From Allodiplogaster sudhausi (Eukaryota > Nematoda > Chromadorea > Rhabditida > Diplogasteridae), in contig CALZFC010000031.1 in the NCBI GenBank assembly GCA_945643635.1, positions 1,460,501 through 1,524,500 on the forward strand: DNA of 64,000 bases, given 5' to 3'. Shown in pieces: positions 24,329 through 35,461 of the stretch. Position 1 is the first letter of the stretch; every line of letters starts with the position of its first letter. The notes under the pieces were generated by a model. The model made no database searches, was not told the DNA's origin, and saw only the letters and a list, made by a program, of their open reading frames with translations. The position numbers were made by a program, and so were the translations under genes.

Positions 24329-24893
24329 AAGAGAAAATGAAGGAAGCAAAGTTAGAATCGTTCAGGCAAGTCTGCGTATGGAGTGAGCCGGCGAGTGGCA
24401 GACATCCAGAAGGAGATCATGACCAATGGCCCGCTTGAGGCGGCCTTCTCCGTCTACGAGGACTTCGAGCACTACTACGGAGGAATCTACACCGTAAGCT
24501 CACTAAAACTAAGAACACACTAAAATGAAACTTTTTGTAGCACACCGCCGGCGGCTACCTCGGCGGCCATGCTGTCCGCGTTCTTGGCTGGGGCAAGGAA
24601 GGCAACACTCCCTATTGGCTCGTTGCCAACTCGTGGAACGAGGACTGGGGAGAGAAGGGTTAGAGAGCGAGGGAGTGTGTGAGAATTAGAGTAAGAAATA
24701 GAGAAAGAGAGAAAGAAAATGAAGTGAGCGAGAGAAGGCACATGGAAGAGAGAGAGAGATGAATGATTAGAGATAGATGGAAAGGAAGAAGAAGATGCTA
24801 AAGATGACACTCCCAGGCTACTTCCGAATCGTGCGCGGAATCAACGACTGCGGCTTCGAGTCAGCGATGGTGGGAGGACTGCCGAAGGTGTGA
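22760..24893 (+). CDS. Cathepsin B-like cysteine protease 1
   Basis: This is a secreted or lysosomal papain-family peptidase. The ATG at 22760 opens a signal peptide ([13 protein letters not shown]). The propeptide follows in exons at about 22952-23048 and 23216-23330, then the mature start [11 protein letters not shown]. The catalytic Cys lies in [11 protein letters not shown], the His in [11 protein letters not shown] and the Asn in ANSWNEDWG. The occluding loop is [19 protein letters not shown], which keeps the EHH histidine pair that gives cathepsin B its dipeptidyl-carboxypeptidase activity. Introns carry (GA)n tracts (about 23497-23660, 24265-24335). The protein ends GGLPKV at 24893. 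It differs clearly from the four cathepsins at 43-56 kb. Confidence 0.92.
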
Positions 24894-25084
24894 GAAGAAG
24901 AAGAAGAAGAATGGGGAGGTCATACTCTCAAATGTATCATACATATAATTGTAACAACAATATAATCTGAGTAAAGTGTATTCATTTGTACTCTACATCT
25001 CCCAATTTTATTTTGAATCTGTCGATGTATGTATGTACATGTAATGATAAGGAAGTAAGGAAAGAGCGAAGTGGCGGAACTCTA

Positions 25085-25970
25085 ATGAATTGTCCAAAGG
25101 ACGAGCCAGAATGCCAAGTGATTCCTTTCGTGCTTGTTTTGACTGCAATGTCCGCACAAAAACTGTTCCCAACATTCGGCCAGGGTTCCTCAGACGATCT
25201 TTCTTACAAAGCCGGCAGCATGTTTTTCTGGGCAAGTCTCTTCAAAATATATTGTTTTTTGTTCGCATGATTACTTCAATTCTTTTTCATATCTTGTTTC
25301 TTTACAAGTTAAACAAATTTCAGAGAGTGACCTTCAACTTCCTTTTACTCGTTGCTGTTTCGACTACTTTCTCTCGACATTTGGTATGCCGAACGAAGCA
25401 ATCTTGCATTCGTTTCTGACAAGATATGCACTTATTTTAGGAGAAAGTCTACCCATTTTTATTCGGCATAAGCCCCAGCCAGATGAAGTGCTATCTCGGA
25501 CTCTCCGGCGGCCTCGAACAGTACATCCCGCGCCTTCCTTTTATGTAATCTTCTTTTACCTGTTCATTTGCCCGTTACTTTCTGTCTATTTCAGATTAAT
25601 TTATATATGTATATACCTTGCTCGTTTCTTCTCTCTTTCTCTCCTCATCCTCTCTCTATCTCATTCCATTCCTCCATTGCTCTCTCTTCCTCGCTCGTTC
25701 TCCTCTCATTCTCTCTCTCTCACTCTTTCTGTCCCTTTGCCTTCTCTCTTCTCCATCCCTTTCTTCTTCTCCTTACCCTCCCTAAGTTAGTTAAAATTAG
25801 ACCGGTACGTGAGCGACGTGCTTCACCCACCTTGCCAGAATACTTCGACTCTCGATACAACTGGATGAATTGCAGTACAATTGGAGATGTACCCGATCAA
25901 TCGCAGTGTGGTAAGAGAGAGTGAGATAGCGAGAGGGATAGAGCGAGAGACAGAGAGAAAGAGATAAAGG

Positions 25971-26026
<56 letters not shown>

Positions 26027-26649
26027 AGGAAAGTCGAGATTGCCGTGCAGGATCGTGCTGGGCAGTGAGCGCGGCGGCAGTGATGTCAGACCGGACGTGC
26101 ATTTCCTCTGGGCAATCCGTGCGGAATCTTCGTATTTCCTCTGCTGACATTCTGAGCTGCTGCGGCAGGCAATGCGGCTACGGGTATTCTTCTATCGTTC
26201 AAAGTCTCGTTTTGTCTATTGTAGTTCTCTTGCAGATGCGACGGCGGCTGGCCGTACGAAGCCTTCCGATGGTGGATCTCCAACGGCGTCGTCTCCGGAG
26301 GACACTTCGGAGACAAGGCTTGTACACACTTATTGTTCGATAATTGTATTGATGTACAAGGGTGTACAGTATTGGCTGGATGAGATTCCACAAGCCTCCT
26401 TCTGTCCAGTCCACATGCAAACCATATCCATTCGCGTGCGGCCCGGGAACATCTACGAGATGCCCAATCAATGGCTTCACAACTCCGAAATGCTTGTCTT
26501 CCTGCCAGCAAAACTACACTGCTAAATCATATTTGAACGACAAGAACAAAGGTGCCTTCGATCAATTTAGAATCAGCTATCCGTGCTAATTTAGTTCCTC
26601 ATTCTTATATTAGTATATGTATGTTCCTATATTAGTGTATGTATGTATG

Positions 26650-26729
<80 letters not shown>

Positions 26730-27445
26730 AGTATGTACATATGTATGTACATGCATATGTACATAACATTGGAATATATGTACACCTACATATTAATCAT
26801 CTGCTTGGATCTCGTCCGACATTTTCATATTTTGGATATTAAAATTATCAATTGTATTTTGCTCAGGCCAAATGGCGATCGCACTAAAAGGAGCAGAGAA
26901 CATCCGCCAGGAGATCTTCGCGAATGGGCCAGTGGTCGCTGCCTTCAAAGTCTACAGTGACTTCCCCCGTTACAGCAGCGGAGTTTACTGGGTTGGCGAG
27001 CTATTTTCGTTTGACTTAACCACAATTTCCGGGAATAATTCTACTCAAAAGTGATGAAACAGTTCAAAGACTTACTTTAACTTTAGTGTGGTCGTTCGAA
27101 CGAATACTTGGGTGGGCATGCGGTGAAGGTAATCGGCTGGGGCATCGAGCAAGGTGTGCCGTATTGGCTCTGCACCAACTCATGGGGATACAATTGGGGA
27201 GAGAGTGGTTAGTCCTTTCCATGTATGTAGAGACACTCGATTCGAAGCATGCTTCTGGGCCTTCTTTTTTGAAATGTTACTCTCGTGACATACATACATA
27301 TGTACATATTTGTTTTCTAAACATTCGTTCATAGCTCGTATGCGGAAAAGACGCATAATCTCCCTTCTTTCCAGGAATGTTCAAAATACTTCGTGGCAAC
27401 GACACCTGCGGTTTCGAGAGCGCCGTCACTGCAGGGAATTTGTAA
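25085..27445 (+). CDS. Cathepsin B-like cysteine protease 2, atypical occluding loop
   Basis: Exons: 25085-about 25230, 25324-25383, 25441-25546, 25800-25910, 26050-26184, 26235-26315, 26405-26551, 26869-26990, 27089-27210 and 27375-27445. Reading phases agree throughout if two introns use GC donors (TGG|gcaagt and AAG|gcttgt). The catalytic residues are in [25 protein letters not shown] and TNSWGYNWG. The loop reads [16 protein letters not shown], with no EHH pair and fewer residues, so carboxydipeptidase activity is probably lost and endopeptidase activity favoured. A hydrophobic N-terminus ([13 protein letters not shown]) suggests secretion; the start at 25085 is the least certain part. 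It lies head-to-tail with protease 1, 190 bp downstream. Confidence 0.85.
26640..26730. repeat. TA microsatellite in an intron of cathepsin 2
   Basis: GTATGTATGTA is followed by an uninterrupted (TA)n run of about 60 bp and then more TATG/TACAT repeats, within the intron before the exon at 26869. Confidence 0.9.
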
Positions 27446-27705
27446 ACTTGCAAACAAATTGAAATTGAGTAAAGAAATGGAGTGTTTAATCGATATCAAG
27501 CATTATTCATTGACATAACGAGGCTGTTAAGGGGAAAGGAAATTACTTCTGGATTGTACATTTGTAACTGTATGCAGACAAAGTCACCATTATTATTTTT
27601 TTTTTGAAGAAATGAGCTTTTTTTCTGCAAACAAATAAAATGAGGAATGATTAGCTCTTCAATTGTAAACGTCTATGGTGAAGGGCCAAAGGAAAATGCT
27701 GCCTT

Positions 27706-30537
27706 CTATCGCTCTTCGGAGACAAAGACAAGCGAGCCATTGATGAAGGTCGCCTTGACATCGACATCCTCGGAGAGCAAGACGAGGTCCGCATCTGAAC
27801 CGATTCTCAGCTGGCCCTTGCGAGGAGAGACGCCTATCACTTCGGCTTAAGAAACTCTTCTTATTAACAAACACATTCCTCCGAACGTCAATACAAATTG
27901 TAAATTGGAATATTAGTAGGTTAAGATATTTATTCACGTTAACCTAACACACTTAAGGCATTGAATTAAAGTGTAAAATGAATCAATTAAGAATGGTTGC
28001 CTGGCTTGGCCGTGGCGCAAAGGAGGGCATCGTCAAGCGAGCAACGAGTTGCATTCATGAGGTAGCGGATGCAGAAGGGCATGTCGGCCACGCTGCAGGC
28101 AGGGATAGCTTATGCAGAAAGAAGAGGATGAGCTGCACTCTGCTTTTCACCATTTCCCCAACCTTCCAGCCGCCGTTTCGGTGCCTTGGACAGTGGCGCG
28201 GCGGCCATGGACGCATACCTTCTGAGCGCCGAGATCGTGGATTCCATCGCCCATTCCAAGGGCCGCAATCGCGTCTGTCACCTGCAGACGGAGCTTGGGG
28301 AAGTGAAATGGGAAAGAGGGAGAATTCTGACGAGAATAAGTCCCTGGGGGGCGGTTCGATGCGCGATTCGGAGGGCCGAGTCGTGGACGTGCACGCCGTC
28401 TGCGATGATGCCGTAGGCTACGTTGAGGGAGCGGAAGCCACGCCCATCCGATTCTTCCTCCTCGGCCAGCAAGCCAATCACGCCTGGCTCGCGGTGGTGA
28501 TACTCAAGATTATGCTAATAAGACTAGGAGATAGGTGAGAGAGAAAGAGAGAGAGAGACAGAGAGAGAGAGAGAGACGTACCACTTGCATGGCATTGAAG
28601 AGATGAGTAATACACTTGGCGCCCGCGGCGACTGCGGCGGCTCCCTGTCTGAGATTGGCAGAGGAGTGGCCGAGGGAAACCACGATCGAGCGGGAGCGGA
28701 ACAGGCGGATTGCCTGCACTTTTCCTACATACCTGATATTTCCACGCCACTTTCCTATTTCATTTCGCTGCGAAGAGTTTGGTCTTCTATTAGCATTTGT
28801 GTTTTAGTTATGCAAGCCCGATTGCACTGAATTACACGGTTCACTGGAAACAGTTGATTCATTTCATGTGGATCTCCCCTCTCTCCCTATCCATCTCTCT
28901 CTCCCTCTCTCTACCCTTCCTTCTCTTCGCCCCACTCTGTTTCTACGGCGCTATTTAAAGGTTGAGGAAGAGTAATTTTGATAACTTCAGCAGTGCGTAC
29001 CTCTAAGGCTCCTGCCAGTTCGGGAGCAAGAGTGACAAGGGCGACATTGGAGAGATCTCCGTAGACCTCATCGAGAGACTCGGCGGGGTTTTGGAGGAAA
29101 GTATAGCGAACCAAGTGTTCTGGATGCGCTCCCTTCTTCGCCTTGCAGATAAACGGTCCTTCGATATGCACGCCTCAAATTTCATTAAAAAAACACACTT
29201 GGTTAAAGAGAGCTTACATAATAATGAAACGAATTAAAATTTTGTTCACTGACCCAATGTCGTTGCCCCATGCGGACCTCCTTTCTTTGGAGGGAGAAGA
29301 GGAAGCACCTATAAATGCCACAACGCCTTTCACGAATAGTTATTCTAGGAATACACTTGAAAAATTCATATCATTATACAGGTTTATTAATTCATATCTG
29401 TTTTCGCAACAACTACATACCGTTTTTTCTCTATTTCTGCACCCCCCCCCCCTAATAGACAAATACCTCAGCTCGAGACGCAATGCTCTTCCCAAGGAAC
29501 TGATTGCAAATTCATTCAACTGCTGCGGTAAAACTTCCTGTGATGATTCCACTAATGTCCAGCTATTGTACTTTGATTTTTTGAATGAAAATGTTGTTAA
29601 CAATCTTTTAGAGTTTCACATTGAAAAATAGAACCCCTCCCTCTAATAGTGCCCCTCCTCTGCAAAGGAATTGAAAAATAGTACCTCGGGGAACTAATAG
29701 AGAAAATACTGTATGTATGTATGAATGTATGTATGTACATATGTATGTATGTATAACAAAAGAATGTGCAGGCCTACGGCTTTGTATGTTTCCGGAGCAG
29801 ATGTGATGAGGGTGGGGGCGTATGCGGTGACCCCATACTGTAGAAGGCGTCGCGAGACCATCTCCACTCCCTTCATATACACGCCAGCGTCTCCAGGGAA
29901 GGTCGAGAAGTCTACTCCGAAGCCACCTGGCAATATCCATTATTTAAAAAAAATTGTATATATATGTTCATATGTACATACATATGTATGTATAGCAAAG
30001 AAAGCATAAAGAAGGACATTCACAAAGTACATACATGCTGCCCAGGTGTTTGGCATGAATGCACCACTCTTTCGTTTCCACTCTTCTAGCGAGAGATTCG
30101 CACTAACATCAAAATATTGCTGATAGTACTTATTCAGAATAACAAAATGCGGTAAAAATATGGATTGGGTGGGAGCCGAACCATTAATCTGAATATCAAT
30201 AAAGCCAGGCGAGAGAACGAGTCCGCCGCAGTCGATTTGGATGTCAGCCGAGGCTCGCTCCACGTAGAAGATTATGTCAGCATCCACGATTTTGCCATCA
30301 CGAATCTTGAAGATTAAAGTATCGATAGTTGGTCTTTCACGTGCACTTCAATACGTTTTAATTCCCTTATAAAATTGAATAATTAATCATTGTTGGGTTG
30401 GAAATAACAAAACAACTTGCCCATAGATGCTCGTCCCGCAGTCTGCCCTCGAGAAGCACGCGGCAGTTGATGAACTGCAGAAGTTGACCCGAATTCGACT
30501 CTCGAAGGACAGGATCAGTGAAGTGGACTCTTCGCAT
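27706..30537 (-). CDS. N-acetylglucosamine-6-phosphate deacetylase
   Basis: It removes acetate from GlcNAc-6-phosphate in cytosolic amino-sugar catabolism. The ATG at 30537 begins [11 protein letters not shown]. Exons read [82 protein letters not shown] / [24 protein letters not shown], and [18 protein letters not shown], ending VFVSEER. The metal ligands Glu (HIEGPF) and His (LGHSS, THLFNAM) and the catalytic Asp (VTDAIAALG) are all present, so the enzyme should be active. Two introns use GC donors (CTATGG|gcaagt and CCAG|gcaacc). Length and order match metazoan AMDHD2 proteins. Confidence 0.93.
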
Positions 30538-31704
30538 CCTTTTACTTACTCTGTTAATACTAAAAATGAACCATCAATTATGCGTAAGACGCGTGACCGG
30601 GGAGCCAGAGCTTGACCACTAGCCGTTGCGTGGTCATGACATCGAAAGAGGTTTGCGGAGGCTATCTTATCTTCTCTCCACTCAACTTCAACCCTCTCGT
30701 GCTCGCAAAGCACATGAAAACTTGGCAATGTATCACTTGATCGTTTGGAGCGTCGTACGAATTGTACGTATGTTTCGGTCGTAAACACTGCTCAAAACAA
30801 ACTACATTTTGTAGTCATCAACATAACATGTTGGTGTTCATCTTCTGTTCTTACATATGCATTTTCTACATGATTCATAAAAATACCCTCGAAAACGCGT
30901 GCAATGTTATTTATTTTCAGTCTTGAACAGGGTTATAACGATCAACGATGATAATAACGACCATCATCCGAATATCAAAAATTTTAATCGGATCCTGCAC
31001 AGGTGCAGTACGAAAGAAGAAGAAAGCAACCTCCATAATCGTCATTGTGATAAGACCTCTTATCATGCCACACAGGAAACCACGTTAGAGATGGACCGGT
31101 CACAACTTTGGGTGGGGGGGGGGGTGTAAAAGGTATGTACATGCATATGCATGTATATACATACATACATACATATGTATGTTCATAATTTCATGCTAGT
31201 TGGGTTCATTTGGCTAAAGGTCTCGATGACCTCACCAATAGGAAAATATTATAAGCTATTCATGTTTTTTAAGGACAGTGCATTGGTACATGTGTATTGA
31301 AGCAATAAAACCTAAAATAATAGATGTATTTGAGCTGCTAAAATCATGAGAGCGAGCAAAAGGAAGGTGAGCAAAAAACAGTAGCAATCTGTTAGAAATT
31401 AAGACAGCTTGTATAGATGAAGGGTTAAACTGCATTTTTGTCCTATGAATTCATTTTTCAACAAAGTGTTCTAAAATTCGAATTGTCGAGAATGACAATC
31501 CATTCCTAATAGATGACGTTTATTCTTATTGTTCCTCTTCTTGCTGTGATGACATTGGAACGATCTGAATTCTCCTAGATTACATAACATACATGTGTAC
31601 ATACACGTCACTCTTTTTCTCTTTCTCTCTCTGCATACATCTCTTGTCAGATATTTCAATTTGTCCGTAACTGTCGTGATAAGGGAATATCATTCTTCTT
31701 ATTA
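30538..31704. other. Intergenic: deacetylase 5' side / chemoreceptor 1 3' side
   Basis: No gene is supported. A paired GATA motif (TGATAAGACCTCTTATCA, about 31048-31065) lies 0.5 kb upstream of the deacetylase start and could be a regulatory site. An ATGTACAT-type palindromic repeat lies at 31133-31185. Confidence 0.5.
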
Positions 31705-34116
31705 TTAAGACTGTGAAATGTCGTTCTGTACTCTACCGAGTTGAGTGGTGGAAGAGTTCTTGAGAGCGGACCTTCTCTTCTCTCCCCGGATGCTTCTGAG
31801 CAAGGCCCTTTTGTAGGCTGGCGTGAACAGAATCAACGACAAGATGTGGCCGGTGTCCATCACGAAGTAGATGTGAACGGAGAGCAAGCCGAGCACTGAA
31901 GACTAATTCATTTAAACAACATTTAAGTTTATCGCATAATGATAATTTACTGATGACAGTAGAAACAAGAGCGGACAAACCGTCGTTCTGTAGCTCAAGC
32001 ACATACATTATGCCGAAGATGAGAAATGGAAGCCAGAATAGTGTCACAGGGAGCAAAGCCTGATTGGGATCATTGGATTTCGTTGGATTATTTGCTTTAT
32101 CTAGGGCAGAAATTATAGCCTTGCAGAGTGAATGAATAGCATTAGATGGACGTGGAATAGAGTAAAAGAGACTAGTGGTAAGATAAAAGAGTGAAGAAAT
32201 TGTAACCTGTAAAGCAAGCGCGGATGTCATTGTCCGGTGGTAGAGCTTAGCCTTTGCACTCAGCTGATTCGGCAGAGCCTTTTGGATGGTGTAGAGGATG
32301 TGCCAGCAGAGAAAGGCAATGAGTGGCACCACGAGGACGACTCCGCCAACCATACAAGCTGAACGCGCTTTAATAAGGGTTAGAGTCAGATTTTTTTAGT
32401 TCTTTACTTTCGGTATTTCTCTATGCTTAATTCCTGTTAGATTAACTTGTATAAGGTAAATTAGTTGAAGTTGTTCTGAACCTTACTCGATTCTCATTCG
32501 CCTGAAGGTGCACGAGGAAGGTTAATATTGGGAGAGTGATGTTATAATTTAAGGAAAAAAGAGAGCAAGCGAGTGGAGCAGGTGATTGCATGCGATGACT
32601 GGAAATAAAGCCAAGATAACACAGTGCTCCTCCGAAGAATGCGAAGACTCCCGTATAAAAGCAGATTGTGTTTCTCGAAGAAATGGAAGGATTTCGGGCT
32701 GCCTCCGCAATTTGCTGAAGATATTTTGCTTAGGAAGAAAGTATTTTGAACAAATATAGAGATTGACTGCCTATATGAGTGTTTCGAATGTTAACAAGCA
32801 TAAATATATGAAACCGTCTGAAGGTATTCTTGAGCAATATCTGGCGACATCAGGCCAACGGCAGCTATGCTGACCGGCAGGCCAAGCAGCATGAAGGAGC
32901 CCACTTCCACAACTCGCATGAAGGACGCGGGCAGACGCCAGCTTGAACCGATCGGCTGCACTACCTGCTTATTATATTTAAATGCGCACAGAACACGAAT
33001 ACCCGACCAACATTTCATCGATTGCATTCCACGACTCCCTGTCTAAAAAGTCCGATGAATCATTTGAAATGTCACTGTTAGTTGGAAAACAAATTTTAAA
33101 TATGCATGCATGGATGAATGTTGCACCAGTAAGTCTTTCATCATTTTGCCAATGAGAATAACCTGGTGTCGGAAGAGAAAGCAAAGGGCATCGAGGACAC
33201 CAGAACTGCTACGCAAATCAGCTGAAAAAAGAACCCGATTGATTCTAAAACCCTTCGTATGTTTATCACAGATCGCGACTATTTTGATTTTTTTTGAATT
33301 GTCTAGTGTATAGGATCTCTACACTATGCACTTGCCGCTTGCACGTTCACTGGAAGACGAATAAATCGAGATGAGAGCAGGCCATTTGCGGAGATGCAAG
33401 GCAGAGGAGGCAGCAAGCGGGGCATTACCAGCCAGTTCAGAGAGATATCCAGGATCAGGGTACACACCTGGAAATCATACATACTTATATTATATTATAT
33501 TCACTTCCCTTCGAAAAATATTATTACATGCATTGTTGGTTTCAAGTATTTGAGATGAATGCCTTTTTATCCTCACAATGATGACCTTTCTGCTCAAACT
33601 ATAATCATCTTCAATATAATCCAAAGGCGAACAATGCACAACTCTAGCTGAATAAAGGAAGTTCATTTAATGAAGAGCATTGAAATCATGTTTCCCATGG
33701 AATATGGCGTTCGTTTGGCCATTTCGTTCTATTGCTACTTGAGTGAATTTGTAATGAAAGAATCAGAAGAGCAATCACTCACCACCAGGAGAGTCAGATA
33801 GTTCTTGTAGACTTTGGATGCCCGGTCGCTGTGGAATCGGATGAAGAAAAGAGCGAAGGAGTGGAGGAGAAGAGAGAAGAAGCCGAGTACTCCGTGTGAC
33901 CAGAGAGCGACCCTTTCCAGGGACTCACTCATTTCAGCCGAGCGGTACACTTCTGCAGGAATACTTTGAAGCACGAACAAATCAGCAATGAATCTCCAGA
34001 AATAAAACGCATTTTTGTAAACTGTGAATTAATAATTATGTGAAAGTAAGAAAGATACCGGCAGATTTGGAGAAGATGAATACTGGAAGAACTTTGCGAA
34101 GTACTTCTTCGAACAT
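31705..34116 (-). CDS. Seven-transmembrane chemoreceptor 1 (nematode Str/Srh type)
   Basis: This is a predicted G protein-coupled receptor of the nematode chemosensory superfamily, expected in the cilia of sensory neurons. The start ATG at 34116 opens MFEEVLRKVLPVFIF. TM1 is GVLGFFSLLLHSFALFFIRF, followed by the family-typical RASKVYKNYLTLLV. Next come SLNWLVMPRLLPPLPC, VLVSSMPFAFLFRHQ, FYTGVFAFFGGAL, VPLIAFLCWHILYTI with the loop ending AKLYHRTMTSALALQ, TLFWLPFLIFGIMYVL, and the last TM ending FTPAYKRALLRSI. The Q...P arrangement in the third loop and TM6 is typical of Str-superfamily receptors. The exon around 33.0-33.2 kb is uncertain. It is the first of three tandem paralogues on this strand. 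Confidence 0.82.
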
Positions 34117-35461
34117 CCACGCCTCCCAATTACAAGACTAATATAATTTGATAGAACAGGCAGGAGAACGAATACGACACAAGTCCAAAGTATGTAAAAT
34201 AATACATATGTACATACATATGTTGTGCCCACATTTGATTTTTCTACAAAAGCTTTTTTGAAACTGTATTTAGTAGAAGTTAGAATAATAAATAACTCAA
34301 CGAGAAATCTTAATTAATAGGAAGGTTAAATTAAGTGTGAAATTATGTGTTCACTGACAGTGCGATTCCGAAATGTCGCTTTGCCACGCCTTTAAATTCG
34401 CTCTGAATTCTCGTGCTTTTTTCATCTGCAAGCTTGATGAGCTTTAATTCTGCATTCATCTCCACATTAAAAAAGGACATCCAGGCAACCCAATCACTTT
34501 CTGTTTCCCCATCCACAGGCCGGAACACTTAAAAGAAAAAGGTTTTGTCGGACAACAAAAACCACTTTAGCGCCACAATACAATTTATTGGTCAACATCC
34601 TTGTCCATCTGGCAGACTCTTCTATACATTTAGAAATAGTTGCAATCCATTAATATGATATATGTAGCTTAACAGAATCAGATTACATAAAACGCTTTGC
34701 CTACGCTGCCTACGCATTGTGGGCAACGTCTTGTTAATTTGTATCTCAATATTGTCACTCAAAATTTTGTTATTGGAAAATATTGAGATGAATTTTTGCG
34801 AAGGTCTAAGGGAAAAAAACGAGTTGATAATTTATCTCGGTAATTAGAATATCTAGAAGCAGATGTTTGGAGGGAGCGGCATTAATTATTTGAACACCTG
34901 GTGCTTCGAATGAAACATCAAGACTCGTCTAGTCTTCACACTCTCACTCATGATATTCTCTCCGTCGTCGGTTGTTCTACTTTCAATAACTCATTACGAA
35001 AGAGGTTAACCTAGTGTGTATGCCGATTTATTAAGATCCCGTTACATGTTAGAAAATAGCTGTGGCAGGTGGCACAAATCTTATTAGGGCGCATTTGAGC
35101 TGACTGAACTTTCGGACATAGTACAAGAATATCGCGAATGCTAGTAACGTTGTGCTTTTACTCTGATAGTAGCCTAGTCTCCGCACTTTATTCAATTGAT
35201 TGAGCACCTCAGAAAAAGCGTCTCATTAACTATTAACATTAGTTTACTCTCGAGCAATTGTGACAAATTATGGCGAAAACGGTGACGGAAAGATAGATTC
35301 TGAGTATAAACTAATATCCCTGATGTTGCCTTCTCCACTGCCTACACAAATATTGACCTTTTCCTTCAGAACACACTGCTTGTCGGCGGTGCAACACTCA
35401 TCATAATGGCTGGTTTTCTCACACTTTTGAGCTCTGAAAACGTAAGATAGTAAAAAATTTG
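34117..35461. other. Intergenic between chemoreceptors 1 and 2
   Basis: Mostly AT-rich. A 61-codon minus-strand frame (34343-34528, starting MFRPVDGETESDWV) has no recognisable family and no clear splice partners; it may be chance or an unassigned exon. Nothing else was identified. Confidence 0.4.

Noticed and set aside
34343..34528. 61-codon frame MFRPVDGETESDWV as a gene
   Set aside because: No homologous exon in the sister receptors, no start context and no splice partners could be identified.
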